From JBBITI01 sp037440885 (GTDB lineage Bacteria; Chloroflexota; Dehalococcoidia; Dehalococcoidales; UBA2162): DNA of 11,392 nucleotides. This document shows positions 1-7,685 of this stretch, piece after piece. A program made the position numbers and the translations under genes. Numbering within the stretch: the first letter of the stretch is position 1; each line of letters starts with the position of its first letter. The stretch spans positions 1-11,392 of the forward strand of contig JBBITI010000074.1 in assembly GCA_037440885.1 (NCBI GenBank), read 5' to 3'. The notes below the pieces were generated by a model, which saw only the letters and a list, made by a program, of their open reading frames with translations, made no database searches and was not told the DNA's origin.

Positions 1-1341
1 TTTATATATTACACGTCCGGTACGACCGGCTTGCCAAAAGGGGCAATACTGACTCATCGTGCCCTGATCACTACAGCCAAGGGATTTATCGAACGTTATC
101 CTTTAAGTGAAAAGGATAATTTAATTTCCAACTTCCCAGCCGCATGGGTCGGGGACAGTTTTTTCGCTACGATACCGCATTTGCTTACCGGGGCTGTATT
201 AAACTTCCCGGAGGAACCAGAGACAATTGCTGAAGATACTCGCGAGATAGGTCCTCATTTCGTGATCTACGGACCAAGACAATGGGAAAGCCTGGTAAGC
301 GAAATACAGGTAAAAATCGTCGACACCAGCCCGATAAAAAGGTTTATATATAATCTTTTTCTACCGGTAGGTCACAAGATAGCCGATTTTAGATTTGCCG
401 GTAAAAATCCCGGTATCTATTGGCGCTCTCTTTACCTGCTGGCTTACTTTGCATTATTCCGCCCTTTAAAAGACCGACTCGGCCTAAGTCGGGTCCGTTT
501 TGCCGTAACCGGAAGTTCTGTTTTAAGTCTGGACACATTCCGCCTTATCCACGCTATCGGAGTGGAACTCAGGCAAAATTATGCCAGCACCGAGGCTGGA
601 TTGATATCATGCCACGGTTCAGGTGAGATTGCGTTCGAGAGTGTCGGTCGACCTGCCATGGGAACCGAAGTGAGAGTTAACGATCAGGGAGAATTATTGG
701 TCAGAAGCAACTCTATGTTCAGCGGGTATCTGAAAGACCCGGGGAAAACAAAAACCGCCCTGATCGAAGGATGGCTGCATACCGGCGACGCGGTGAATAT
801 TAATGAGAAGGGGCACCTGATATTCATCGACCGTCTTATCGATATGGGAGAATTAAAAACAGGCGCCCGATATGCTCCGCAATACATTGAAGGCCGTCTC
901 CGTTTCAGCCCGTATATCAAAGATGCGATCGTCATCGGTGGCAAAGAACGCGATTATGTCTCCGCCATTATTAACATAGACTTCAGTATGGTAGGTAAAT
1001 GGGCGGAACGCAACCGCATTGCTTACACTACGTTCGTGGACCTTTCTCAGAAAAAAGAGGTCGCAGACCTGGTACGGAAAGACCTGCAGCGAGTCAACGG
1101 TTACCTTCCCGAATCATCGCATGTGCTTAAATTTGTTCTACTGCACAAGGAATTCGATCCCGATGAAGCAGAACTGACGCGTACCCGGAAGATCCGGCGT
1201 GAATTCGTTGAACAGAGATATAAAAACCTTATTGAAGCAATGTACAAAAACGAAGAAAAGGTCGATGTCAAAGCATCTGTTACATATCGTGACGGACGCA
1301 GCGGTGTAGTTACCACCAGTATCCGGGTATGGAGTCTATAA
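1..1341 (+). CDS. Long-chain acyl-CoA synthetase (AMP-binding), 5'-truncated by window edge
   Basis: This is the C-terminal 446 residues of an adenylate-forming enzyme of the long-chain fatty acyl-CoA synthetase type. It would activate a carboxylic acid with ATP to an acyl-AMP and then transfer it to CoA. The reading frame is open from base 1, so the gene begins upstream; the first Met-like codon (TTG at 31) lies inside a conserved motif and is not the start. Visible motifs, counted from base 1, are the ATP P-loop YTSGTTGLPKG (4-14), NYASTEAG (193-200), WLHTGD (258-263) and the C-terminal ELTRTRKIRR (391-400), whose Lys is the expected catalytic lysine. The C-terminal domain with SPYIKDAIVIGG is typical of bacterial FACS proteins. 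livH follows after 10 bases, which suggests one transcript. All core motifs visible here look intact. The chain length or ring specificity of the substrate cannot be read from the sequence. Confidence 0.93.
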   Translation, partial: FIYYTSGTTGLPKGAILTHRALITTAKGFIERYPLSEKDNLISNFPAAWVGDSFFATIPHLLTGAVLNFPEEPETIAEDTREIGPHFVIYGPRQWESLVSEIQVKIVDTSPIKRFIYNLFLPVGHKIADFRFAGKNPGIYWRSLYLLAYFALFRPLKDRLGLSRVRFAVTGSSVLSLDTFRLIHAIGVELRQNYASTEAGLISCHGSGEIAFESVGRPAMGTEVRVNDQGELLVRSNSMFSGYLKDPGKTKTALIEGWLHTGDAVNINEKGHLIFIDRLIDMGELKTGARYAPQYIEGRLRFSPYIKDAIVIGGKERDYVSAIINIDFSMVGKWAERNRIAYTTFVDLSQKKEVADLVRKDLQRVNGYLPESSHVLKFVLLHKEFDPDEAELTRTRKIRREFVEQRYKNLIEAMYKNEEKVDVKASVTYRDGRSGVVTTSIRVWSL

Positions 1342-1351
1342 GAGAACGAAG

Positions 1352-2242
1352 ATGGCAGAGTTTCTCCAGTTTACAATCACCGGATTATCAGTCGGCGTAG
1401 TCTATGCGCTTATCGGGCTTGGTTTTGCGCTCATCTGGAAGTCATCCAGTGTAGCTAACCTGGCCCTCGGGCAAATTGTCCTGATCTCCGCATGGTTCAA
1501 TTATTCGATGCTCGTAGATGCCGATTTACCACCGGTCATCGGTCTTCCGCTTGTCGTCATATTTGCCATTTTCCTTGGTTGGATTATCGAACGGCTTACC
1601 TTGCGCCCATTAATAACGCAACCGATCCTCTCCCTGATCGCAGTAACGCTGGGCATCGGTTATTTTCTCGAAGGTCTGATTACTTTTATCTGGCCTCTTA
1701 GCACTGCGGGCCTCGGGGAAGCCAGCTTTTTTCCAAAAACAGTCGTGAATATTGGTCCGGCGGTGGTTTCTCAAGAATACTTGTGGATCATAGGTATCTG
1801 TCTATTGGTTTTTATTATCCTGACCCTGTTCTTCCGCTATCACAAAATGGGCATCGCAATGCGGGCGACGGCAGACGATCAAATAGCCGTCCAGGCTTGC
1901 GGTATTCCTGTAACCCGGGTCTTTTCAACCTCGTGGATGTTTGCATGTGTTGTTGCCGCAATAGGCGGAGTGCTCATCTCCAGCATCGGCAGTATTTCTC
2001 ACGGTCTTGTTGACACCGGTTTGAAGGCTTTCTCGGTAGTAATTCTGGGAGGATTAGACTCATTCATCGGTGCCATAATTGCTGGTCCTGTGATTGGTCT
2101 GGCAGAAAATTATGGTGGCGGGTATCTCACCAGGCATCTCTGGGCTGGTGTAAAGGATGTTATTCCCTTCATCATAATAATCATCGTTATGATTATCAAG
2201 CCCTACGGATTATTCGGCGAAAGAAGGATTGAGAGGATTTAG
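1352..2242 (+). CDS. livH: Branched-chain amino acid-type ABC transporter permease LivH
   Basis: A 296-residue integral membrane permease of the BPD_transp_2 (LivH/LivM) family, forming half of the translocation channel of a HAAT-family ABC importer in the inner membrane. It shows about eight hydrophobic segments. The N-terminal GLSVGVVYALIGLGFALIWK leads into a segment with NLALGQIVL. The C-terminal cytoplasmic loop, FSVVILGGLDSFIGAIIAGP (about residues 226-245), is the region that contacts the ATPases. Length is normal for LivH (about 290). The ATG at 1352 lies 10 bases after the stop of the acyl-CoA synthetase, with only a weak purine-rich Shine-Dalgarno, so translational coupling is likely. 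Its stop is 3 bases before the livM start. The ligand may be an amino acid or another small carboxylate; the family name alone does not decide this. Confidence 0.95.
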   Translation: MAEFLQFTITGLSVGVVYALIGLGFALIWKSSSVANLALGQIVLISAWFNYSMLVDADLPPVIGLPLVVIFAIFLGWIIERLTLRPLITQPILSLIAVTLGIGYFLEGLITFIWPLSTAGLGEASFFPKTVVNIGPAVVSQEYLWIIGICLLVFIILTLFFRYHKMGIAMRATADDQIAVQACGIPVTRVFSTSWMFACVVAAIGGVLISSIGSISHGLVDTGLKAFSVVILGGLDSFIGAIIAGPVIGLAENYGGGYLTRHLWAGVKDVIPFIIIIIVMIIKPYGLFGERRIERI

Positions 2243-2245
2243 CCG

Positions 2246-3298
2246 ATGAGTCTTCCTTGCGGCATTCGTAATTATAATTACAGCGAGGATACAGCGATCC
2301 TGCGTACCCGAACTCAATGGGTTCTGCTACTTGTATTACTGGTTATTCTCTTCACCATGCCAGTCTACCTGAACAATTACTGGTTAGGCGTCTGCAACCT
2401 TATCGGCATCACCCTTATCGCCGCAGCCGGATTAAATATCCTGATCGGTTATTGCGGGCAACTCTCTATCGGTCACGCCGGATTCATGGCAGTAGGTGCC
2501 TACACCAGTGCAATTCTGACTACCAGGTACGATATGCCCTTTCTGGTCGGACTCTTCGCCGCGGGAATCATGGCAGGTGTCGTCGGGATTATTTTCGGTC
2601 TGCCTTCGATCAGGGTAAAAGGCTTCTATCTAGCTATCAGCACCATTGCCGCCCAGTTCATCATCATGTGGATCATTAGCCAATGGGGATGGACAGGTGG
2701 CCAACTGGGAATGCATGTACCATTTGCTTCGATCGGTGGCTTTGTATTCCGCAGCGGACAAAGCCAGTTTTATCTGATTATCGGAATTACCGTCCTATGT
2801 ATTTTCCTGACGAAGAACCTCGCGCGTACCAGATTGGGGCGCGCCTTCATTGCCATCCGGGACAATGATCTTGCCGCAGAAGTAATGGGCGTCAACCTGG
2901 TATATTACAAGCTGCTTGCTTTCTTCATCGGCTGCTTTTTTGCAGGGATCGCGGGAAGCCTGTTCGCTCACTGGAATCTGCAACTGACTCCAGAGCAATT
3001 CAGCTTTACCGATTCGATCCTTTATGTCGGGATGATTATCATCGGTGGACTCGGGACCAGCGTCGGTCCAATATTCGGAGTGGTCTTCATCAGGTTACTA
3101 AAGGAAATCCTCACCAACGGAGTTGTTCCACATCTGGAAAAATCGTTAACTTTTCTCCCTTCAGGATTTGCCAGCGGCATCACTCCAATGGTTTTCGGCC
3201 TCGCCATCATCCTGTTCCTGATTCGTGAACCACGCGGCCTCGCTCACCGGTGGAATATTTTTAAATCTTCTTACCGTTTATGGCCGTTTTCATATTGA
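2246..3298 (+). CDS. livM: Branched-chain amino acid-type ABC transporter permease LivM
   Basis: A 350-residue second permease of the same importer, expected to pair with LivH in the membrane. The family signature is clear: GLNILIGYCGQLSIGHAGFM (about residues 62-81) followed by AVGAYTSAIL. After these come GFYLAISTIAAQFI and the ATPase-facing loop IIIGGLGTSVGPIFGV. An N-terminal hydrophilic stretch of about 25 residues precedes the first membrane segment. The C-terminus ends in an aromatic tail, SYRLWPFSY, which I recall from this transporter subgroup. The start at 2246 is three bases after the livH stop, with GAGAGG a few bases upstream, so the two permeases are almost certainly co-translated. 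Length is in the normal LivM range. Confidence 0.95.
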   Translation: MSLPCGIRNYNYSEDTAILRTRTQWVLLLVLLVILFTMPVYLNNYWLGVCNLIGITLIAAAGLNILIGYCGQLSIGHAGFMAVGAYTSAILTTRYDMPFLVGLFAAGIMAGVVGIIFGLPSIRVKGFYLAISTIAAQFIIMWIISQWGWTGGQLGMHVPFASIGGFVFRSGQSQFYLIIGITVLCIFLTKNLARTRLGRAFIAIRDNDLAAEVMGVNLVYYKLLAFFIGCFFAGIAGSLFAHWNLQLTPEQFSFTDSILYVGMIIIGGLGTSVGPIFGVVFIRLLKEILTNGVVPHLEKSLTFLPSGFASGITPMVFGLAIILFLIREPRGLAHRWNIFKSSYRLWPFSY

Positions 3299-3333
3299 AT
3301 AATCCTAAATCAATTTAAATAAAAGGAGATGGA

Positions 3334-4611
3334 ATGAAAAGCAAGTTGAAAACAACGGGGCTTATCGGTCTGGCGCTACTAATTATGGTGTTACCATTTT
3401 TAAGCGCCTGCGGTAGCGGTTCTACAACCCCCAAAACCGGCAAAACATTGAAGATCGGAATTACTACGCCTTCAACCGGAAAAGCGGCAGAAAAAGGTCG
3501 ACCACTGGAGCACGGTCAGAAAGACGCCATCGAATATGTCAATAAAGAACTCGGTGGAGTAAACGGTTACCAGATTGAATATGTATGGCGTGATGACGGG
3601 TATGATGCTTCTGTTATGACTAATCTTGTCAGAACATTCATTGATGCAAAATGCTTGATGTGGTCCACATCATCCTCAGCGATGATGACGGCAGCGATGG
3701 GATTTGCCAACCAGCATAAATTCCCGGGGCTGGTTGCCTTCTCTGCACCCAACCTCTACCGCCCACCCCAACATATATACGGTCAATTACCGGACTATGG
3801 TGACGACTTCATCGCCTTCATACGGTATTATTCAAAAAATATCTGGAAGGGCAGTGGGAAACCAAAAGTAGCTATTCATGCGTTAAACAACTCTACCGGG
3901 AGGGGTGCTGTCGATGCTGCCCGTGCTTACGCCAGTGAACTGGGGATTGAGATACTGTGGGATGGTACGGTAGGAAAAGCATTCGAACACAGAGCTGATA
4001 CGATCTCCGAAATTGAATCGTTGACCCGTATCAAGGCAATGTCTCCTGATGTCCTCTATATTTCGAGCACTCCGGCACCGACCGGCCTCATTCTGAAAAA
4101 TGCCCGTACTCTCGGACTTAACGTTACCTTTGCTTCCGGACACGCTGGGTTTACTTCAGCGCTGGTCGGAATTGCCGGAAGCGACGCCGAAGGCGTTTAC
4201 GGTGTGTTCCCGACTGTCGATTGGGGTGATAAGGTACCCGGTATGACCAAATTAATGGAATACTGCCAGAAAAATAATCCGCAGGATGTCGGTAACGGCG
4301 ATTACATCACCGGATGGGCGCAAAGCCTGATCATGATCGAAATATTGAGAACCGCTCTCAAGAATTCGAGTTACGACGCTTTATCAAAAGGAGACGAATC
4401 TGCCTGGAAATTAATCGAGGAACAGGGCATCAAAAAGCTTAATTATAACGTCGAAGGTCTCCACGGTCCGGTAAAATATACGCCGGGAGATAACCGTCTG
4501 TGTAAATCAGTACGCGTGTTAGAGATTAAAAATGGGAAGCTTGTTGCCCTCACCGGATGGATCGAAGCTCCGGTGGTCGAATACGAGAAATTCAGTTGGT
4601 TTGGCAAATAA
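3334..4611 (+). CDS. livK: ABC transporter substrate-binding lipoprotein, LivK/Peripla_BP_6 type
   Basis: A 425-residue extracytoplasmic binding protein that delivers ligand to the LivHM permease. The N-terminus is a lipoprotein signal: basic MKSKLKTT, a hydrophobic core, then lipobox LSAC with Cys26 as the lipidation site. The mature part begins with a Ser/Thr/Gly-rich linker and then KIGITTPSTGKAAEKG, the usual first strand of type I periplasmic-binding folds. Further Peripla_BP_6 features are DDGYDASVMTNLVRTFID, KVAIHALNNSTGRGAVDAAR and the second-lobe segment MSPDVLYISSTPAPTGLILK. The start is well supported by AAAAGGAG about 6 bases upstream. It sits between livM (35-base gap) and livF (62-base gap with a strong hairpin). 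The family binds amino acids, amides, urea or aromatic and aliphatic acids. The neighbouring CoA ligases make an organic acid at least as likely as Leu/Ile/Val. Confidence 0.92.
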   Translation: MKSKLKTTGLIGLALLIMVLPFLSACGSGSTTPKTGKTLKIGITTPSTGKAAEKGRPLEHGQKDAIEYVNKELGGVNGYQIEYVWRDDGYDASVMTNLVRTFIDAKCLMWSTSSSAMMTAAMGFANQHKFPGLVAFSAPNLYRPPQHIYGQLPDYGDDFIAFIRYYSKNIWKGSGKPKVAIHALNNSTGRGAVDAARAYASELGIEILWDGTVGKAFEHRADTISEIESLTRIKAMSPDVLYISSTPAPTGLILKNARTLGLNVTFASGHAGFTSALVGIAGSDAEGVYGVFPTVDWGDKVPGMTKLMEYCQKNNPQDVGNGDYITGWAQSLIMIEILRTALKNSSYDALSKGDESAWKLIEEQGIKKLNYNVEGLHGPVKYTPGDNRLCKSVRVLEIKNGKLVALTGWIEAPVVEYEKFSWFGK

Positions 4612-4622
4612 TAAGAATTGAA

Positions 4623-4653
4623 GCAAGTGGGGCTTGTAACAAGCCCCACTTGC
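4623..4653 (+). promoter_or_regulatory. Intercistronic hairpin between livK and livF
   Basis: A perfect inverted repeat with 14-base arms (4623-4636 and 4640-4653) and a 3-base TAA loop lies 11 bases after the livK stop and 20 bases before the livF start. The arms contain GTGGGGC/GCCCCAC, so the RNA stem would be very stable. It is followed by GGTTGGG rather than a run of T, so it is not a classical intrinsic terminator. By analogy with hairpins after periplasmic-binding-protein genes in other ABC operons, it probably stabilises the upstream mRNA or attenuates read-through, giving more binding protein than ATPase. That role is inference; the structure itself is seen directly. Confidence 0.8.
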
Positions 4654-4673
4654 GGTTGGGCAAAGGATAGTCA

Positions 4674-5465
4674 ATGCTAACACTCAACAATGTCGAGGTC
4701 ACCTATCTCGATGTTATCCGGGTGCTGCACGGTGTTTCGATGACCGCGGAAGACGGCCAAATCGTAGCGTTACTGGGAGCCAATGGCGCCGGTAAAAGTA
4801 CAACACTAAAAGCAATATCGAATCTTCTGCGTGCAGAAGAAGGTGAAGTTACTGACGGGAGTATTATATGGAACGGTGTGCGGATTGAAAAAATGAATGC
4901 CGAAGCCGTCGGTCGACTTGGAATTATCCAGGCTCTTGAAGGTCGCCATGTTTTCGAACACCTTAACGCAGAAGAGAACTTGCTCGTCGGTGCCCATAAC
5001 CGGCGTGACCGCCATGCGGTCAAACAAGATCTTGAAATGGTTTATAGTTATTTCCCGAGACTAAAGTCGCTACGCCGCAACATCGCTGGTTACCTGTCCG
5101 GCGGTGAACAACAGATGGTGGTTATCGGCAGGGCAATGATGTCCGCACCGAAACTGATGATGCTGGACGAACCTTCGCTCGGTCTGGCACCATTAATGGT
5201 TGAAGAAATCTATAATATTATTCGACGATTTAATGCTGAACAGAAGACTTCTGTGTTGTTGGTAGAGCAGAATGTCCGCATCGCTCTGAGTATCGCCCAT
5301 TACGGATATGTCATGGAAAACGGCCGGGTAGTCCTGGACGGGACCGCGGATTTCTTGAAGAACAACGAAGACGTCAAGGAATTTTACATGGGTCTGTCCG
5401 CTCTCGGCACTAAAAAGAGCTACCGCGAAGTCAAGCATTACAAGCGACGCAAGCGCTGGTTATAA
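4674..5465 (+). CDS. livF: ABC transporter ATP-binding protein LivF
   Basis: A 263-residue cytoplasmic ATPase of the LivF subfamily that powers the LivHM importer, normally as a heterodimer with LivG. Motifs: Walker A GANGAGKST (35-43), Q-loop region with Q86, the LivF-typical ALEGRHVFEHLNAEENL, signature LSGGE (141-145), Walker B LMMLDEP (161-167), and LVEQN (196-200), where LivF proteins carry Gln in place of the switch His. The C-terminus carries a strongly basic tail, KHYKRRKRWL, about 20 residues longer than E. coli LivF. I recall this tail from LivF proteins found beside acyl-CoA or phenylacetate-CoA ligase genes. Its partner LivG is encoded on the opposite strand about 2.2 kb downstream. 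It starts 20 bases after a strong hairpin. All catalytic motifs look intact. Confidence 0.95.
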   Translation: MLTLNNVEVTYLDVIRVLHGVSMTAEDGQIVALLGANGAGKSTTLKAISNLLRAEEGEVTDGSIIWNGVRIEKMNAEAVGRLGIIQALEGRHVFEHLNAEENLLVGAHNRRDRHAVKQDLEMVYSYFPRLKSLRRNIAGYLSGGEQQMVVIGRAMMSAPKLMMLDEPSLGLAPLMVEEIYNIIRRFNAEQKTSVLLVEQNVRIALSIAHYGYVMENGRVVLDGTADFLKNNEDVKEFYMGLSALGTKKSYREVKHYKRRKRWL

Positions 5466-5466
5466 T
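5438..5466 (+). promoter_or_regulatory. Possible internal promoter ahead of the PaaK-like gene
   Basis: A perfect -10 hexamer TATAAT (5461-5466) overlaps the livF stop codon. A weak -35 (TTACAA, 5438-5443, 3 of 6 matches) lies 17 bases upstream inside livF. The predicted start of transcription would be about 35 bases before the PaaK-like ATG. The match could be chance, since livF codons fix part of it. The gene may equally be read from the upstream operon promoter. Confidence 0.25.
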
Positions 5467-5508
5467 ACAATAAAATATTGAACAGTTTCCATATACAAGG
5501 CAGTAAAG

Positions 5509-6792
5509 ATGGTACATATGGCAAATAATAATTATTTCGACGATCTTGAAATCATGCCCGCCTCCGAGCGTGAACTCCACCTGAACCGGAAACTGGCTGA
5601 AGCCGTCCAGCATGCTTACCGCAATGCTCCCGCGGTTACAGAACTGATGGATAAATCCGGTATAAGACCTGCAGACATCGGTACAATGTCAGACCTGCAA
5701 AAACTGCCTATCATACGGAAAAACGACCTGATCGAGATACAGAAGAGGAATCCACCTTATGGTGGTTTCCTGGCTGTCCCCCCGGAAAAAGTGGAGCGTG
5801 TTTTTATCTCCCCCGGCCCAATCTATGAACCTATCCAGCATTCCGGCATCAAGTGGTTCGCTAAATCTTTCTGGGCTGCTGGCTTCCGTAAGGGAGATAT
5901 CGTTGTTAATACTTTCACCTATCATCTTTCACCCGCAGGTATTTTGTTCCATGAAGCGCTGAAAGACTGCGGAGCAACAGTTGTTGTCACCGGTACCGGA
6001 AACACCGATATTCAAATACAAGCTATGCGCGATTTAAAGGTGACCGGTTTTGTCGGTACGCCTTCCTTTCTCATAACCGTCATCAAACGAGCGGAGGAAA
6101 TCGGTTTGTCTATCAGCCGAGACCTGCCGTTGCGGTTGGCATGGTTTACCGGAGAAATATTGGCTCCGTCAATACGTAAAACCCTGGAGCAAACTTATCA
6201 TATATCGACCTCCCAGGCTTATGCCGTAACTGAACCGGGCGGAGCCATCGCCTATGAATGCCAGGAAAAACAAGGTATGCATATGATGGACGATTATGTG
6301 GTGGAAATCGTCGACCCGGAAACCGGGAAGCAACTAGGACCCGGGGGAATAGGTGAGATCGTAGTAACCCCGATTCACAATAAGGCATGGGGCTTGCTGC
6401 GTTTCGGTACTGGAGACATGTCTTCGTTTTCCACCGAACCATGTCCCTGCGGCCGCACTGCTTACCGCATCACAGGCATCATCGGCCGTACTACTGATGC
6501 AGTGAAAGTACGCGGCATGTTCGTTGTGAGTCGCCAGGCAGAAGTCGCTATCACCTCTTTTGATGCCGTATCCCGTTTTCAGATGGTTATCAGTCGTCAC
6601 GAAAACCGGGATCAAATGACGATTAAACTGGAACTCAAAGATACCGATATTGACACTCAAACGCTGGCTGATGACCTGACGGTAAAATTCCAGGACACTT
6701 GTCGCGTCAAACCCGATGCCATCGAATTCGTCTCTACGGGAACCATAGCCTTGAACGAGCCAAAGGTAGTCGATACCAGGAAGTGGGATTAA
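5509..6792 (+). CDS. PaaK-like phenylacetate-CoA ligase family protein (AMP-dependent)
   Basis: A 427-residue member of the phenylacetate-CoA ligase (PaaK) branch of adenylate-forming enzymes, length normal for PaaK. It is expected to convert an aryl or other carboxylic acid to its CoA thioester. Recognisable PaaK features are GFRKGDIV, FVGTPSFL (181-188), YAVTEPGG (238-245), DPETGKQLGPGGIGEIVVTP, LRFGTGD (297-303), the PCPCGRT motif (311-317), GRTTDAVKVRGMFV (326-339) and a C-terminal EPKVVDTRKWD. Unusually, the P-loop that reads SSGTTGKP in classic PaaK is SPGPIYEP here (101-108). I recall a subgroup with that variant, so the activity and substrate are less certain. ATG 5509 is preferred because AAGG sits 8 bases upstream; ATG 5518 in the same frame is an alternative. 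It is the last gene of the + strand run and converges on the methyltransferase with a 30-base gap in which I see no clear terminator. Confidence 0.87.
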   Translation: MVHMANNNYFDDLEIMPASERELHLNRKLAEAVQHAYRNAPAVTELMDKSGIRPADIGTMSDLQKLPIIRKNDLIEIQKRNPPYGGFLAVPPEKVERVFISPGPIYEPIQHSGIKWFAKSFWAAGFRKGDIVVNTFTYHLSPAGILFHEALKDCGATVVVTGTGNTDIQIQAMRDLKVTGFVGTPSFLITVIKRAEEIGLSISRDLPLRLAWFTGEILAPSIRKTLEQTYHISTSQAYAVTEPGGAIAYECQEKQGMHMMDDYVVEIVDPETGKQLGPGGIGEIVVTPIHNKAWGLLRFGTGDMSSFSTEPCPCGRTAYRITGIIGRTTDAVKVRGMFVVSRQAEVAITSFDAVSRFQMVISRHENRDQMTIKLELKDTDIDTQTLADDLTVKFQDTCRVKPDAIEFVSTGTIALNEPKVVDTRKWD

Positions 6793-6822
6793 GTGATCAT
6801 TCCACCTGAAATAAGTCCGTTA

Positions 6823-7581
6823 TTAGTCAACCGTCCTCTTACCCAGGAACATCCGGGAACCCAGCGTTTCATCAAAACCCGACCAAGTATGTTCGATCAC
6901 TTGCGGAATAAAACCGGCTTCCCGAATCACACTCAACCATTGTTCTTCACTAAATAATCCCATGATAAAGCGGTCCTTGTGACAACTTACTCTGTCACCC
7001 TCTTTCAGCAGATATGCCATATCGACGGTATAGCAGGTATCCTCAGGGTCCGGGTCCCAAGTCCATTCAAGATATCGCAATCCCCGTCTCTCGCCATCAT
7101 GTCCACCGTGATCTGTAGTCGGCCTGAAGGTTTCCCGGATATGGTCGGGACAAAATAGGGCTACCCCACCCGGTCGACAGTGTATATACGCCGTCTCGAC
7201 CGTATCCATCAAGTCATCCAGAACGTTGATATGACTTATCGCGTCATGAATGAAGACAGATCCGAACTGCCGCCCCAATCGGATATTACGCATATCACCC
7301 TCGATATGTTCACATTCCGGATTCAGTCCCCGGCTTACCATCAACATTGCTTTAGCGAGATCTACGAGTGTCATACTAAAAGATTTTTTTAAATGCGAAG
7401 CATTGTTCCCGCCCCCGCTTCCCAACTCCAACAGTGAATGGGGAGGCTTAATACAGTTTTCCAAGATTGTCTTTCGATAGAATTCAGCTTCTTCCCGGTA
7501 GTCTTCGGGGGCGGTGACCAGATAGAACCAGTCCGCCAGGTTGCTGTATAACTCAAAAGCGTTTTCTCGATTATCGTCCAT
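6823..7581 (-). CDS. Class I SAM-dependent methyltransferase, substrate unknown
   Basis: A 252-residue cytosolic methyltransferase with a Rossmann-like fold. Motif I, LLELGSGGGNN (50-60), binds S-adenosylmethionine. It is followed by TLVDLAKAML (71-80), where the Asp would contact the ribose. EHIEGDMRNI (91-100) is the usual adenine-proximal segment and FGSVFIHDAISHI (106-118) the motif IV strand. The C-terminal half, with DMAYLLKEGD and FSEEQWLSVIREAGF, resembles the Methyltransf_11/25 group acting on small molecules. The ATG at 7581 is chosen over an in-frame ATG at 7611 because GAGGAG stands 5 bases before it and the residues in between look non-coding. It lies 104 bases downstream of livG on the same strand and may share that transcript. 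Nothing visible identifies the methyl acceptor or a link to transport. Confidence 0.85.
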   Translation of the reverse strand: MDDNRENAFELYSNLADWFYLVTAPEDYREEAEFYRKTILENCIKPPHSLLELGSGGGNNASHLKKSFSMTLVDLAKAMLMVSRGLNPECEHIEGDMRNIRLGRQFGSVFIHDAISHINVLDDLMDTVETAYIHCRPGGVALFCPDHIRETFRPTTDHGGHDGERRGLRYLEWTWDPDPEDTCYTVDMAYLLKEGDRVSCHKDRFIMGLFSEEQWLSVIREAGFIPQVIEHTWSGFDETLGSRMFLGKRTVD

Positions 7582-7624
7582 CTTATCTCCTCGCATAAAA
7601 GAATACAGCAACGATTATTGAGAA

Positions 7625-7637
7625 GTTATCTGATAAC
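7625..7637. promoter_or_regulatory. Short inverted repeat upstream of the methyltransferase
   Basis: GTTATC-T-GATAAC is a perfect 6-1-6 palindrome in the 104-base gap between livG and the methyltransferase, 44 bases before the methyltransferase start. It could be an operator half-pair or chance. I could not place a convincing -35/-10 pair next to it. The rest of the gap shows nothing else recognisable. Confidence 0.3.
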
Positions 7638-7685
7638 AGTGATCGAGCGATATTCGGGACTTAAAATTGAACCAAAACGAATAAA

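Noticed and set aside
5496..5503. CAAGGCAG shared upstream of the PaaK-like gene and of the small ORF (9963-9970)
   Set aside because: An 8-base match that includes a partial Shine-Dalgarno is easily explained by chance and ribosome-site similarity.
6793..6822. Terminator between the converging PaaK-like and methyltransferase genes
   Set aside because: The 30-base gap contains no stable inverted repeat with a T-run; termination there, if any, is not visible.
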